Of a stretch of DNA of 64,000 nt, positions 18,265 through 27,134 are shown piece by piece. The notes under the pieces were generated by a model. It did no database searches. It was not told the origin of the DNA and was given only the letters and a program-made list of their open reading frames with translations. The stretch lies in assembly GCF_006438845.1 (NCBI RefSeq), contig NZ_RCZJ01000003.1:30353-94352 (forward strand), written 5' to 3'. Origin of the DNA: Variovorax ginsengisoli. GTDB taxonomy: Bacteria > Pseudomonadota > Gammaproteobacteria > Burkholderiales > Burkholderiaceae_C. How positions within the stretch are numbered: position 1 is the first letter of the stretch; each line of letters opens with the position of its first letter. The translations under genes were made by a program, and so were the position numbers.

Positions 18265-19062
18265 TCAGCTGCGGCGCGCGTTCAAGAACGATGCGATGCC
18301 TTCACCGCACGCATCGCTGTAGAGGCTATCGACGAAGGCGTCGCGCTCGGCATCGAGCTGCGCCCGGCGCGAACGGCCGCGCGCGGCATGCACCAGCTGC
18401 TTGATGCGGGCCTGTGCGTCGAAGGGCCCGGCCGCGAGCCGCTGCGCCCAAACCATGGCGGTGGCAAAGGCCTCGCCGCGCGGCACGACGCGATTCACCA
18501 CGCCCAGCGCATGCAGGCGATCCGCGGTGCACACGCCGCCGTCGAGCAGCAGCTCCAGCGCCATCTGCGGCGGCAGCGCGCGCGCCAGCGAATCGGAGCC
18601 GCCGCCGTCGGGCGTGAGCGCGAGCTTGACGTACGACATGACAAACTTCGCGTCGTCAGCCGCGACGATCAGGTCGCAGCCCAGGCACAGTGAAAAGCCG
18701 CCGCCGGCAGCCGCACCCTCGACCGCAGCGATCACCGGCTGCGGTGCGTCGTGCATCGCCATCACCCAGTCGTGCAGCGCGTCGAGGTGACCTGTCTGCG
18801 TTTCGCGCGGCAATTCGCGTTGCGCCGCCAGGCGCCTCAGATCGCCGCCGCCGCAGAAATGATCGCCCTCGCCGGTCAGCACGATGGCGCGCACCGACCG
18901 GTCGGCGGCGGCGCGCCGCACCGTGTCGACCGCCGTGCGGTAGAGCGACGGATGCATCGCATTGCGCGCCGTCGGGTTGCTGATCGTGAGAACGAGCACC
19001 GGGCCTTCCTGGCGGACGAGCAGGCGCGCCGTGGTGTCGGCGGGTTCGAAGTTCGTCGCCAT
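18265..19062 (-). CDS. Enoyl-CoA hydratase/isomerase family protein
   Basis: 265-residue crotonase-fold protein. GEGDHFCGGGDLRRLAAQ near 65 and VIAAVEGAAAGGGFSLCLGCDL near 110-132 form the CoA oxyanion hole. ALTPDGGGSDSLAR near 150 contains an aspartate where many hydratases have glutamate, so hydratase, isomerase or another crotonase reaction remain possible. It starts at ATG 19062, overlapping the stop of the upstream Bug receptor (TGATG), so it is part of the IclR-led operon. Within the proposed pathway it could act on an enoyl-CoA formed after the CoA ligase step. Confidence 0.88.
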   Translation of the reverse strand: MATNFEPADTTARLLVRQEGPVLVLTISNPTARNAMHPSLYRTAVDTVRRAAADRSVRAIVLTGEGDHFCGGGDLRRLAAQRELPRETQTGHLDALHDWVMAMHDAPQPVIAAVEGAAAGGGFSLCLGCDLIVAADDAKFVMSYVKLALTPDGGGSDSLARALPPQMALELLLDGGVCTADRLHALGVVNRVVPRGEAFATAMVWAQRLAAGPFDAQARIKQLVHAARGRSRRAQLDAERDAFVDSLYSDACGEGIASFLNARRS

Positions 19063-20069
19063 CAGTCCACCTTGATGTCCGCCGTGCGCACCACCTTTGT
19101 CCACTTGCCGATCTCGGTGTGCAGCATCTTCCCGAAGGCTTCGGGCGTGGTCGGCGCGGCTTCGGCACCGGCGTCGTACAGCCGCTGCTTGACCTGCGGG
19201 TCGCTCAGCGCCTTGCCGATGTCGGCGCTCAGGCGCTGCACCACGTCCTTCGGCGTGCCGGCCGGCGCCAGGAAGCCGGCCCACGAGTACGCCTCGTAGC
19301 CCGGCAACCCCGACTCCACCACGGTCGGCACATCGGGCAACAGGGCCGAGCGCTGGGCGCTGGCCACGGCGATGGCGCGCACCTTGCCGGCCTTGATCTG
19401 CGGCAGCGCCGTCGGCGCGTCGCTGAACATGAACTGCACCTGGCCGCCGAGCAGGTCGGTCATGGCCGGTGCACTGCCCTTGTACGGCACGTGCAGCAGC
19501 TTCGTGCCGGCCTGCATGTTGAACAGCTCGCCAGCCAGGTGCGTGCCGCCGCCGCTGCCGGACGAGCCGAAGCTCAGCTTGCCGGGCGAGCGCTTGTCGA
19601 GCGCGATGATGTCGGCCACCGTCTTCACCGGCACGTCCGGATGCGCCACCAGCACCACCGGGAACATCGCGCCGAAGCTCACCGGCACGAAGTCTTTCTC
19701 GATGTCGTAGGTCAGCCGCGGCTTGAGGCTCGGCAAAACCGAGTGGTGGATGCTGCAGACGAACACGTTGTAGCCGTCGGCCGGCAGCTTGGCCGCGATC
19801 TCGGCACCGACGATGCCGCCGGCGCCTGCGCGGTTGTCGACGATGGCCTGTTGCCCCCAATACTCCGACAGCTTCTGCGCCACGGCGCGGCCGGTGGTGT
19901 CAACCGGGCCGCCGGCCGGGAAAGGCACGACGAACTTCACCGGGCGGCTGGGGTACGCGCTCTGCGCGAACGCGGGCAGGGCCAGCGTGCCGAGTGCGGC
20001 CGCGGCGCCGCCCAGCAAGGCACGGCGGCCGAGGGTGGGGCCAAGATTCTCGGGGGTCTGCATCGTCAT
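19062..20069 (-). CDS. Bug-family tripartite tricarboxylate transporter receptor
   Basis: 335-residue periplasmic solute-binding protein of the Bug/TctC family. It has an N-terminal twin-arginine-like signal (RRALLGGAAAALGTLALPAFAQ) followed by YPSRPVKFVVPFPAGGPVD. Family motifs IVDNRAGAGG, HVPYKGSAPAMTDLLGGQVQ and GLPGYEAYSWAGFLAPAGTP are all present. Bug proteins bind organic acids for TctAB-type transporters or for sensing. No TctA/TctB genes are in this window, so the membrane part must be shared or elsewhere. ATG 20069 follows a GAGGAG ribosome site. This is one of two Bug receptors in the same operon. Confidence 0.92.
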   Translation of the reverse strand: MTMQTPENLGPTLGRRALLGGAAAALGTLALPAFAQSAYPSRPVKFVVPFPAGGPVDTTGRAVAQKLSEYWGQQAIVDNRAGAGGIVGAEIAAKLPADGYNVFVCSIHHSVLPSLKPRLTYDIEKDFVPVSFGAMFPVVLVAHPDVPVKTVADIIALDKRSPGKLSFGSSGSGGGTHLAGELFNMQAGTKLLHVPYKGSAPAMTDLLGGQVQFMFSDAPTALPQIKAGKVRAIAVASAQRSALLPDVPTVVESGLPGYEAYSWAGFLAPAGTPKDVVQRLSADIGKALSDPQVKQRLYDAGAEAAPTTPEAFGKMLHTEIGKWTKVVRTADIKVD

Positions 20070-20098
20070 GTTGTCTCCTCGTTGTAGGTCTTGAAAAC

Positions 20099-20974
20099 TC
20101 AGGCCGCGAACACGGCATGGCCGTGATCGAGCACCACCTTGTCGCGTGCCGGCACGCGGACGCGAAAGCGCACCTCGCTGCCCTGGCGGAACAGCTCGAG
20201 CCGCAGCGTCTCGCCCGGAAAAACCGGGGCCGAGAAGCGCGCATACAGGCTGCGCAGCCGCGTCGGGTCGCTGCCAGCGCACTGCGCCAGCAATGCATGC
20301 GCCGCGATGCCCCAGGTGCAGAGCCCGTGCAGGATCGGCCGGTCGAAGCCCGCTGCCCGCGCAGTTGCGGGGTCGGAATGCAGCGGGTTGCGGTCGCCGC
20401 ACAGCCGGTAGAGCAAGGCCTGCTGCGGCAGCGTCGGGATGTCGACGATGGCCTCCGGCTCGCCCGTGGGCACCGGCACGGGTGGCGGCGGCGCGGCATC
20501 GCCGGGCGCCTCGGTGCTGGCGAAGCCGCCGTTGCCGCGTGCGAAGGTGGTGTGGGTCACGGTCGCGATCAGCGCGTCGCTGTCGGCGTCGTGCAACGTC
20601 TTGTCGTAGGTGATGGTGGCCCCGCGGCCTGGTCCCTTGTCGACGATGCGCGTCACGCGGTGGCGCGCCCGCACGGTGCCGGCCGCCGGCAAGGGCCGGT
20701 GCCACACGACCTGCTCTTCGCCATGCACGATCTGCGCGAAGTCGACGCCCGTGGCCGGGTCCTGCATCCACGAGCCCGGGAAGCCGAGCACCACCGCCAT
20801 GGTGGGCAGTGCCGAAGGCGCCGCGGGCACGTCGTTGACGAACTGCAGCTGCCGCGCGTCGGTCGGGTCGCCGCCCAGGCCGAGCGCAAGCGCGTAGCGC
20901 ATCGTGTCGTCGGTGCTGTAGCGCTGCACGACTTCGTCGAAGCGCCAGGCCTTCAGTCGATGAAAGTCGATCAC
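20099..20974 (-). CDS. MaoC-type double hot-dog hydratase (hydratase-2 like)
   Basis: 291-residue protein with two hot-dog halves. The N-terminal half (YALALGLGGDPTDARQLQFV, then SALPTMAVVLG) resembles the degenerate half of hydratase 2 from peroxisomal multifunctional enzyme 2. The C-terminal half carries the catalytic R-hydratase motif YRLCGDRNPLHSDPATA and FDRPILHGLC (Asp and His about residues 197 and 202). The expected reaction is syn hydration of a trans-2-enoyl-CoA to a (3R)-hydroxyacyl-CoA. Its start is GTG 20974, just two bases after the stop of the second Bug receptor. In this operon its product could feed the thiolase-like/DUF35 pair. Confidence 0.85.
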   Translation of the reverse strand: MIDFHRLKAWRFDEVVQRYSTDDTMRYALALGLGGDPTDARQLQFVNDVPAAPSALPTMAVVLGFPGSWMQDPATGVDFAQIVHGEEQVVWHRPLPAAGTVRARHRVTRIVDKGPGRGATITYDKTLHDADSDALIATVTHTTFARGNGGFASTEAPGDAAPPPPVPVPTGEPEAIVDIPTLPQQALLYRLCGDRNPLHSDPATARAAGFDRPILHGLCTWGIAAHALLAQCAGSDPTRLRSLYARFSAPVFPGETLRLELFRQGSEVRFRVRVPARDKVVLDHGHAVFAA

Positions 20975-20975
20975 C

Positions 20976-21977
20976 TCAATCCACCTTGGCGCCCGAGACC
21001 TTCACGACCTTCGCCCACTTGTCGACCTCGGCGCTCATGAAGCGGCCGAAGTCCTCCGATGAATTCCAGCTCGCGGCGAAACCCTGTGCCTCGAACTTGT
21101 CCTTCACGTCCGGCGCGGCCAGCACCTTCTTCAGCTCGGCACTCAGCCGCGCCAGCACCTCGGGCGGCGTGCCGGCCGGCGCCAGCAGGCCGTTCCACGC
21201 GATGGCCTCGTAGCCCGGCAGGCCGGACTCGGCGACCGTCGGCACATCGGGCGCCACGGGCGAACGTACAGCGCTCGTCACGGCCAGGGCCTTCAGCTTG
21301 CCGGCCTTCACGTGCGGCATGGCCGACAGCATGGTGTCGAACATGAGCTGCGTCTGGCCGCCCATGGTGTCGGTGAGCGCGGGGGCACTGCCCTTGTACG
21401 GGATGTGGTTCATCTTCACGCCGGCCATCGCGGCGAAGAGCTCGGCCGACAGGTGCGTCGACTGCCCGTTTCCCGACGAAGCGAAATTGAGCTCGCCCGG
21501 CTTCGACTTGGCCAGCGCGATGAGCTCGGCGACGTTCTTCGCGGGCAGCTGCGGGTTGGCGACGATCACCAGCGGGCCGCTGGTGAGCTGCGACACCGGC
21601 GCGAAGTCCTTCGCCAGCGAGTAGCCGAGGTTCTTGAACAGCGACGGATTGATGGCGTGGGCCGTGGTCGCGACCACCAGCGTGTAGCCGTCGGCCGGGC
21701 TGCGCGCCACCAGTTCGGCACCGGGGTTGCCGCCCGCGCCCGGGCGGTTGTCGATGATGAACTGCTGGCCCATCGCGTCCGACAGCTTCTGCGCGACCAG
21801 CCGCGCCACGATGTCGGTCGGCCCGCCGGGCGGGTACGGCACCACCAGCTTGACCGGCTTGGTCGGATACGTGGGTGCTGGAGCTTGCGCCTGCGTGAAG
21901 GCCGGCGCAGCGAAGCAGAGCGCGGCGCCCGCCGCGGCGAGCAGGCGTCGGCGTGATGGGAAGCGGATTGCATGCAT
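20976..21977 (-). CDS. Bug-family tripartite tricarboxylate transporter receptor
   Basis: 333-residue Bug/TctC-type periplasmic binding protein. A signal peptide with an RRR start (FPSRRRLLAAAGAALCFAAP) is followed by YPTKPVKLVVPYPPGGPTDIV. IIDNRPGAGG, HIPYKGSAPALTDTMGGQTQ and GLPGYEAIAWNGLLAPAGTP are the family signatures. It is clearly a paralogue of the receptor at 19062-20069 but diverged, which suggests different ligands for one pathway. It lies between the DUF35 gene (53 bases upstream) and the MaoC-type hydratase gene. Partner membrane subunits are not in the window. Confidence 0.92.
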   Translation of the reverse strand: MHAIRFPSRRRLLAAAGAALCFAAPAFTQAQAPAPTYPTKPVKLVVPYPPGGPTDIVARLVAQKLSDAMGQQFIIDNRPGAGGNPGAELVARSPADGYTLVVATTAHAINPSLFKNLGYSLAKDFAPVSQLTSGPLVIVANPQLPAKNVAELIALAKSKPGELNFASSGNGQSTHLSAELFAAMAGVKMNHIPYKGSAPALTDTMGGQTQLMFDTMLSAMPHVKAGKLKALAVTSAVRSPVAPDVPTVAESGLPGYEAIAWNGLLAPAGTPPEVLARLSAELKKVLAAPDVKDKFEAQGFAASWNSSEDFGRFMSAEVDKWAKVVKVSGAKVD

Positions 21978-22029
21978 GTCGTTGTCTCCTGTGGTTTTAT
22001 GGTTGACCGATGCCCCGATGCGCCCGGCG

Positions 22030-22413
22030 CTACCCGGTGGCGGGCGCGAAGCGGACCAGCGTGCGCCCGTCGTGCGTGAAGAACCCAGCCGCCACGCGGT
22101 CGCCGATGCGCATGCCGGGCTCGGCGTGCGCCATCAGGCGAGGTCCTTCGTCGAGTTGGGCGATGACCAGCGTGTACGGCGCGAGCGCACGGAAGGCATC
22201 GGACGGCGCGCGCGACACCACGGTCACCGCGTGCAGCGTGGCCGTGCCGCGCGCCGTTTCCCACGCCAGCGACTCGCTGCCGCAATGCGCGCAGGCGTAG
22301 CGCGCCAGCGTTTGCGCCGTGCCGCAGCCGGTGCAGCGCTGAAAGCGCAGTTCGTGTCGCGCCAGGCCCTCGACGAAGGGCGATGCGAGCGCGCTGGAAG
22401 ACGTGGCGGTCAT
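22030..22413 (-). CDS. DUF35 / OB-fold zinc-ribbon partner of the thiolase-like protein
   Basis: 127-residue protein with the DUF35 layout. A short N-terminal helix is followed by a zinc ribbon with four cysteines (CTGCGTAQTLARYACAHCGS, about 31-50), then an acyl-CoA-associated OB fold (VTVVSRAPSDAF, IAQLDEGPRLMAH, GDRVAAGF). DUF35 proteins pair with thiolase-superfamily proteins; in bacterial steroid side-chain degradation such a pair (Ltp2 with ChsH2) is a retro-aldolase. The gene overlaps the stop of the thiolase-like gene (ATGA), which strongly suggests a physical complex. Confidence 0.88.
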   Translation of the reverse strand: MTATSSSALASPFVEGLARHELRFQRCTGCGTAQTLARYACAHCGSESLAWETARGTATLHAVTVVSRAPSDAFRALAPYTLVIAQLDEGPRLMAHAEPGMRIGDRVAAGFFTHDGRTLVRFAPATG

Positions 22414-23570
22414 GGCGAAGCTTCCTGCGAAAGGATCAGGCTGACATGCGAGGACATCACGCCACCGTCGGCGTGGACGAAGGCATGGCGCGGCCGGGCG
22501 ACCTGGCGCTCGCCAGCCTGGCCGGTCATCTGACGGAACACCTCGACCGCATGCGCCATGCCGCCCGCCACCCCGCAATGGCCGAAGGACAGCAGGCCGC
22601 CGTGCGTGTTCAGCGGCAACGCCCCACCCGGTGCGAAGTCGCCGTTGCGCACGCGGTCGGCCGCGCCGCCGCGCGGTGCGAAGCCGATCTCCTCGAGCAG
22701 CATGGTCAGCGTGATCGTGAAGGAGTCGTAGATGCCGAGATGGTCGATGTCGGCCACGCCCAGCGCGGCGTCGGCGAAGGCGCGCTGTGCCGCGATGGCC
22801 GCGCCGCACTGCATCACGTCGGCCATCGCGCTCAGGTGCTGGTGGCGATGCGCCTGGCCGGCCCCGGCCAGCGCGACGCGCGCACCGTCTCTCGGCTCGG
22901 CCGACACCACCAGCGCCATCGCGCCATCGGAGATCGGGCAGCAGTCCATCAGCTTGAGTGGCGCGGCGATCGGCTTGGAGGCCAGCACGTCGGCCACCGT
23001 CATGGGCGCGGTGAGGTGCGCGCCGGGGTGGCGTCGCGCATTGGCGCGCATCAATACCGCGAACTCGGCGAGGTCGGCTTCAGTCGTGCCGGTTTCGTGC
23101 AAATAGCGCGAGGCCATCAGGCCGTAGTACGCCGGCACGGACGCGCCGTTGGGCACCTCGTAGTCGGGGTCGCCCACCTGCGCCAGCGTCTGGATGGCAC
23201 TGTCGCGCGACTGGCCGCTCAGCCGGTTCTCGCCAGCCACCACCAGCACGTGGCGGCAGCGGCCGCTGCGCACCAGCTCGCGCGCCAGCATCAGCATTGC
23301 AGCGCCCGTCGCGCCACCCAGCTGCAGGCTGTGCGCATAGGCCGGGTCGAGCGAGAAGCGTTCGCAGAACAGCGTGGAGAGCATCAGGTGCGGCAGCGTG
23401 GTGGCGTAGCCGCACAGCACACCGTCGATGTCCGTGCGCTGCAGGCCAGCGCCCTGCAGCGCCTGCTGCGCCGCTTGCGCCATCAGGTCGAGCGCGCCCT
23501 GCCCTTCATGGCGGCCGAAGGCGGTGCCGCCGACGCCGGTGATCCATGCTGTCTTGGGGTTCGTCGGCAT
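22410..23570 (-). CDS. Thiolase-superfamily protein lacking the nucleophilic cysteine (lipid-transfer/Ltp2-like)
   Basis: 386-residue thiolase-fold protein. In SCP-x-type thiolases the nucleophile sits in an N-C-A-T-G motif. Here the aligned segment is LQLGGATGAAML, with Gly86 in the cysteine position. The C-terminal SFGHCGVAGGM keeps the histidine loop, and DGGVMSSHVSLI replaces the second catalytic cysteine loop. A Claisen thiolase reaction is therefore unlikely. Cys-less homologues with a DUF35 partner act as retro-aldolases (Ltp2 type). ATG 23570 (MPTNPKTAW) was chosen over an upstream in-frame start inside the IclR gene. It overlaps both neighbours (IclR stop, DUF35 start), so it is translated within the operon. 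Confidence 0.87.
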   Translation of the reverse strand: MPTNPKTAWITGVGGTAFGRHEGQGALDLMAQAAQQALQGAGLQRTDIDGVLCGYATTLPHLMLSTLFCERFSLDPAYAHSLQLGGATGAAMLMLARELVRSGRCRHVLVVAGENRLSGQSRDSAIQTLAQVGDPDYEVPNGASVPAYYGLMASRYLHETGTTEADLAEFAVLMRANARRHPGAHLTAPMTVADVLASKPIAAPLKLMDCCPISDGAMALVVSAEPRDGARVALAGAGQAHRHQHLSAMADVMQCGAAIAAQRAFADAALGVADIDHLGIYDSFTITLTMLLEEIGFAPRGGAADRVRNGDFAPGGALPLNTHGGLLSFGHCGVAGGMAHAVEVFRQMTGQAGERQVARPRHAFVHADGGVMSSHVSLILSQEASP

Positions 23571-24415
23571 CAGTGCATCCTCTCGCGACGTGTGGCAGCG
23601 GCGTTCGCGCCGGTGTGGGCGGCGCGGCTCCACAGCACCTCGCAGGTGGCGGCCTCGCGCCGCAGCGCCTGCGCCAACTCGGCTTCACGCGACGTGATGC
23701 GGTCATTGAGCGCCGCGATGCTGATGGCCGCGACCGGCCGGCCGTCGGCACCGAGGATCGGTACCGCGATGCCGCCCATGCGCTCCACCACCACGTCGAG
23801 CAGCACCGCGTAGCCACGCTCGCGCGCCACCCGGGCATGGTCCTCCAGCAGCTGCGCCGTGATACGCGGGTAGCGCTGAAGCTGCGGTGCGATCACCGCC
23901 AAGGCGGCTTGCCGCTCAGCCTCGGGCATCCACGCCAGCAGCGCCAGGCTGCCGGCGCCGACACCCAACGGGCGGCGGCTGCCGATCGACAGATAGTTCG
24001 CGCGGATCGGATAGCGTCCCTCCTCCACGTCGACGCAGAGAGACTCGATGCCGCTCGGGATCGACAGGATCACGCTGTCCTCGAACTGGCCGGTGAGCCG
24101 CAGCAGCGCCGGCCGCACCAGCGGTCGCGGGTCGAAGCGAGCCAGCGCCGCGGCGCCCAGCACCAGCAGTTCGGCGCCCAGGCTGTAGTGCTTGCTGTGC
24201 GGGTCGCGCACGACGAAACCGTCGTGCATCAGCACGTCGAGCAGGCGCAGCACCGTTGTCTTGTCCAGACCGGTGGCGACGGCGATGTCGGTCAGGCGCG
24301 TGACGCCGGGGTCGGACAGCGCACGCAGGATGCGGCAGGCGCGTTCAACCGACGAGGTGGGCTCCACGGCCCGTTGGGCCAGCAGGGAGGCAGGGGTGCG
24401 CGTTCTTGCGGGCAT
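23570..24415 (-). CDS. IclR-family transcriptional regulator
   Basis: 281-residue IclR regulator. The N-terminal winged helix-turn-helix spans about 20-75 (SSVERACRILRAL, TDIAVATGLDKTTVLRLLDVL). The C-terminal effector domain has SIPSGIESLCVDVEEG, LGVGAGSLALLAWMPEAE and ERGYAVLLDVVVERMGGIAVPI. IclR proteins control aromatic and organic-acid catabolism, usually sensing a pathway acid. It is the first gene of an unbroken eight-gene minus-strand run ending at 16145 and probably regulates itself and the operon. A perfect palindrome lies 16 bases upstream of its start codon. Confidence 0.9.
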   Translation of the reverse strand: MPARTRTPASLLAQRAVEPTSSVERACRILRALSDPGVTRLTDIAVATGLDKTTVLRLLDVLMHDGFVVRDPHSKHYSLGAELLVLGAAALARFDPRPLVRPALLRLTGQFEDSVILSIPSGIESLCVDVEEGRYPIRANYLSIGSRRPLGVGAGSLALLAWMPEAERQAALAVIAPQLQRYPRITAQLLEDHARVARERGYAVLLDVVVERMGGIAVPILGADGRPVAAISIAALNDRITSREAELAQALRREAATCEVLWSRAAHTGANAAATRRERMH

Positions 24416-24430
24416 GTTGTCTCTTGTTTC

Positions 24431-24442
24431 GTTCCGCGGAAC
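24431..24442. promoter_or_regulatory. Candidate IclR-family operator
   Basis: Perfect 12-bp palindrome GTTCCGCGGAAC between the IclR gene start (24415) and comEC. IclR-family operators commonly contain TTCCG/CGGAA half-sites, so autoregulation and control of the eight-gene operon from this site is likely. The palindrome is observed; binding is inferred. Confidence 0.5.
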
Positions 24443-24554
24443 ACCGCGAAGCCGTCGTGCATTGAACGCAGCGCGCCTTTCACGCGTCAAGCAAAGCCGC
24501 AAAAGTTGCTGCAGGCGAAACTTTTCGAGGGAAAACCCCGAACGTCGGTGCGCG

Positions 24555-27011
24555 CTACGGAACGCGGTGATGCCAGTAGCGCTTCTGCGTCTCGCGTTCG
24601 CACTGCACACGTCGCGGCGCGCGGCTCGACCAACCGGCTGCCCCGCAATGCGGGCTGTCGACGAGCACGACACCGTGCGCCGCATACGCATCCCGAACCG
24701 ACGGCGCCGGATGGCCGAAGCGGTTGCGGTAACCGGCCTGCACCAGCGCCAGCCCAGGCTGGACCGCATCGAGCAACGGCGGGCTCGACGAGGTTTTGCT
24801 GCCGTGATGCGGTACCAGCAGCACGTCGGCGCGCAAGGCGCCATCGGCACTGCGCGCAACCAGCGCCGCCTCCTGCGCGCGCTCGATGTCGCCGGCCAGC
24901 AGCGCGGTCGCGCGACCATTGCCGATGCGCAGCACGCAGGAGACGGTGTTCGGCTTGGCCGATGGCGCGTCGTAGTCGGCCGCGACCGGGTGCAGCACCT
25001 CGAAGTCGACGCCGTCCCAGGTCCAACGCTGGCCGGCGATGCAGCGCTGCGCGGGCCGAATCGCCTGCAGCGGATGGCTGGCCTCGATCGAGCTGAGCAG
25101 CGCGGCCTGCGGCTGCATCGCCAGGACGGCGGGCGCGCCGCCGGTGTGGTCGCTGTCGCGGTGGCTGAGCACGACGGTGTCGAGCCGCTCGCCCAGCGCG
25201 CGCAGCAGGGGCACCAGCACGCGGTGCCCGGCATCGCTTTCCAGGCTGTAGCGTGGGCCGGCGTCGTACAGCAAGCTGTGCATGGCGGTGCGCACCAGTA
25301 CCGCGTTGCCCTGGCCGACGTCGGCCGCGAGCAGTTCGAACTCACCGATGGGCGGGCGTGGCGCCTGCCACAGCAGCACGGGCAGCAAGAGCGGAAGGCC
25401 AAGCAGCCGCATCGCCCAAGGCCAGCGCATCGCCAGAAGCACGCCACCGGCTACACCGCCGACGGCGGCCCACAACGGCGGTGCCGCCATCGAGACCGTC
25501 GCGAACGGCAGCGCAGCGAGCCACTGCAGCCACCACGACAGGCCCTGCACCGCCCACGCCGCCACATCCCAGGCCCACGGCAGCAGGGTGCCGAGCATCG
25601 CCAGCGGCGTGACGACCAGTGTGACCCACGGAATGGCCAGCGCGTTCGCAAGCAACCCAACCACCGACACCTGCTGGAACAGCAGCAGCGTCAGTGGCGT
25701 GAGCGCCAGCGTGACGACTGCCTGCTCGCGTGCCATCCGGCCGAGGCGGTGTCGCCAGGTGAGCGCCTGCCCGACCTCCGCCATCGCATCGGTCGCGAAA
25801 AGCGCCGCCACCGCAACGAAGCTGAGCCAGAAGCCGGCCTGCATCAGCGCCCACGGATCGACCGTCAGCACCACGGCGCAGGCCAGCAGCCAGACGCAAG
25901 GCCACGGCCAGCGCCGACCGGCAATGCGCAACAGGGCCACGGTCGCGAGCATCCATACGGTGCGTTGCGACGGCACGCCCCAACCGCTGAAGAGCGCGTA
26001 CATCGCCGCCAGCGCAACGCCACCGGTCAGGGCGGCCTTCTGGGCCGGCCAGCGCAGCATCAGGCGCGCGCTGCGGCGCCACAGCGCGCCGACGAGCAAG
26101 GCGGCCAGCCACGCGAACATGGTGATGTGCAGGCCCGAGATGGCCATCAGATGGGCGACGCCCGTGGCGCGGTAGACGTCCCAGTCGGCGCGGTCGATGG
26201 CACCTTGGTCCCCCGTCACCAGCGCGGCGATCACACCGGCCAGCCGCCGATCGGCCACGCGCTCGAAGATCGCATCGCGCACGGCCTCGCGGGCGCGCTC
26301 GATGGGGCGCTGCCAAGTGGTCGACAGGCGCTCCGGTGCCGCGTCACGCGTGCCGGTGCGGACGTAGCCTGTGGCCTGCACGCCCTGCTCCCACATTTGC
26401 AACTCCTGGTCGAAGCCATGCGGATTCAGGTTGCCATGCGGCGCCTTGAGGCGGACCGTCAGCCGCCAGCGCTCGCCGGCATGCAGTGGCTCGGGGCGAC
26501 GCAAAGGCTGCAGCGCCGCGCCAGCCTCCTCCACGCCGCGGCCCCACAGCCCGGTGCCCTCGGCGTACCAGCCCAGCGCGATGCGGCTCGGCGCGCGCGG
26601 TGACGCCTGCTCGCTCGCGGGTTGATTCGCCCACCGCGCCGACTCGACGTCGAACCGAAAGCGCGTGCCGCTTTCATCGTGCTGCGGCATCTGGGCGACG
26701 ACGCCGGTGACCTGCAGATCGCGGCCCTCGATCAACGTGTCGAGCGCCATGTCGGCATAGACGGCGGCGCGCCCGCCGGTGACCGCTGCACCGACCATGA
26801 CGGTGCACACCAGCATCGCCGCGAGTCCGGACTTGCCGGCTTCTCGCCTGCGCCAGAGGGCGACCACGGCAACGCCTGCCGCGCAAGTCAGCGTCGCGTA
26901 CTGCCCGACCGACCACAGCGCCGCCTGCTGCAGTTGCAGCGCGGCACCCACGATCAGACCAGCCATGGCGACGAACGGCGCCCAGCCGCTGAGGTCGTGC
27001 TGCGCCCTCAA
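24555..27011 (-). CDS. comEC: ComEC/Rec2-family DNA uptake channel
   Basis: 818-residue polytopic inner-membrane protein predicted to pass single-stranded DNA into the cytoplasm during natural transformation. It has N-terminal helices with a DUF4131 region, a multi-helix Competence domain (GVAHLMAISGLHITMFAWLA near 260, then LFSGWGVPSQRTVWML), and a C-terminal metallo-beta-lactamase domain. That domain carries VLSHRDSDHTGGAPAVL near 620 and VLLVPHHGSKTSSSP near 725. The chosen start is TTG 27011 because AGGGAG sits seven bases upstream; the first in-frame ATG, at 26966, would cut into the first membrane helix. It is divergent from the DUF2126 gene. Confidence 0.92.
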   Translation of the reverse strand: MRAQHDLSGWAPFVAMAGLIVGAALQLQQAALWSVGQYATLTCAAGVAVVALWRRREAGKSGLAAMLVCTVMVGAAVTGGRAAVYADMALDTLIEGRDLQVTGVVAQMPQHDESGTRFRFDVESARWANQPASEQASPRAPSRIALGWYAEGTGLWGRGVEEAGAALQPLRRPEPLHAGERWRLTVRLKAPHGNLNPHGFDQELQMWEQGVQATGYVRTGTRDAAPERLSTTWQRPIERAREAVRDAIFERVADRRLAGVIAALVTGDQGAIDRADWDVYRATGVAHLMAISGLHITMFAWLAALLVGALWRRSARLMLRWPAQKAALTGGVALAAMYALFSGWGVPSQRTVWMLATVALLRIAGRRWPWPCVWLLACAVVLTVDPWALMQAGFWLSFVAVAALFATDAMAEVGQALTWRHRLGRMAREQAVVTLALTPLTLLLFQQVSVVGLLANALAIPWVTLVVTPLAMLGTLLPWAWDVAAWAVQGLSWWLQWLAALPFATVSMAAPPLWAAVGGVAGGVLLAMRWPWAMRLLGLPLLLPVLLWQAPRPPIGEFELLAADVGQGNAVLVRTAMHSLLYDAGPRYSLESDAGHRVLVPLLRALGERLDTVVLSHRDSDHTGGAPAVLAMQPQAALLSSIEASHPLQAIRPAQRCIAGQRWTWDGVDFEVLHPVAADYDAPSAKPNTVSCVLRIGNGRATALLAGDIERAQEAALVARSADGALRADVLLVPHHGSKTSSSPPLLDAVQPGLALVQAGYRNRFGHPAPSVRDAYAAHGVVLVDSPHCGAAGWSSRAPRRVQCERETQKRYWHHRVP

Positions 27012-27134
27012 GAAATCGCTCCCTGATCCATGCGACCGGCCCCCCTGTGCACGCCTGTCGTGGCGCGTTATTTGCTTCGCCGGTGGGCTAGTATGCGTCT
27101 CACCCGAGGCACCTTGCCGCTCCGAGAACAACCG

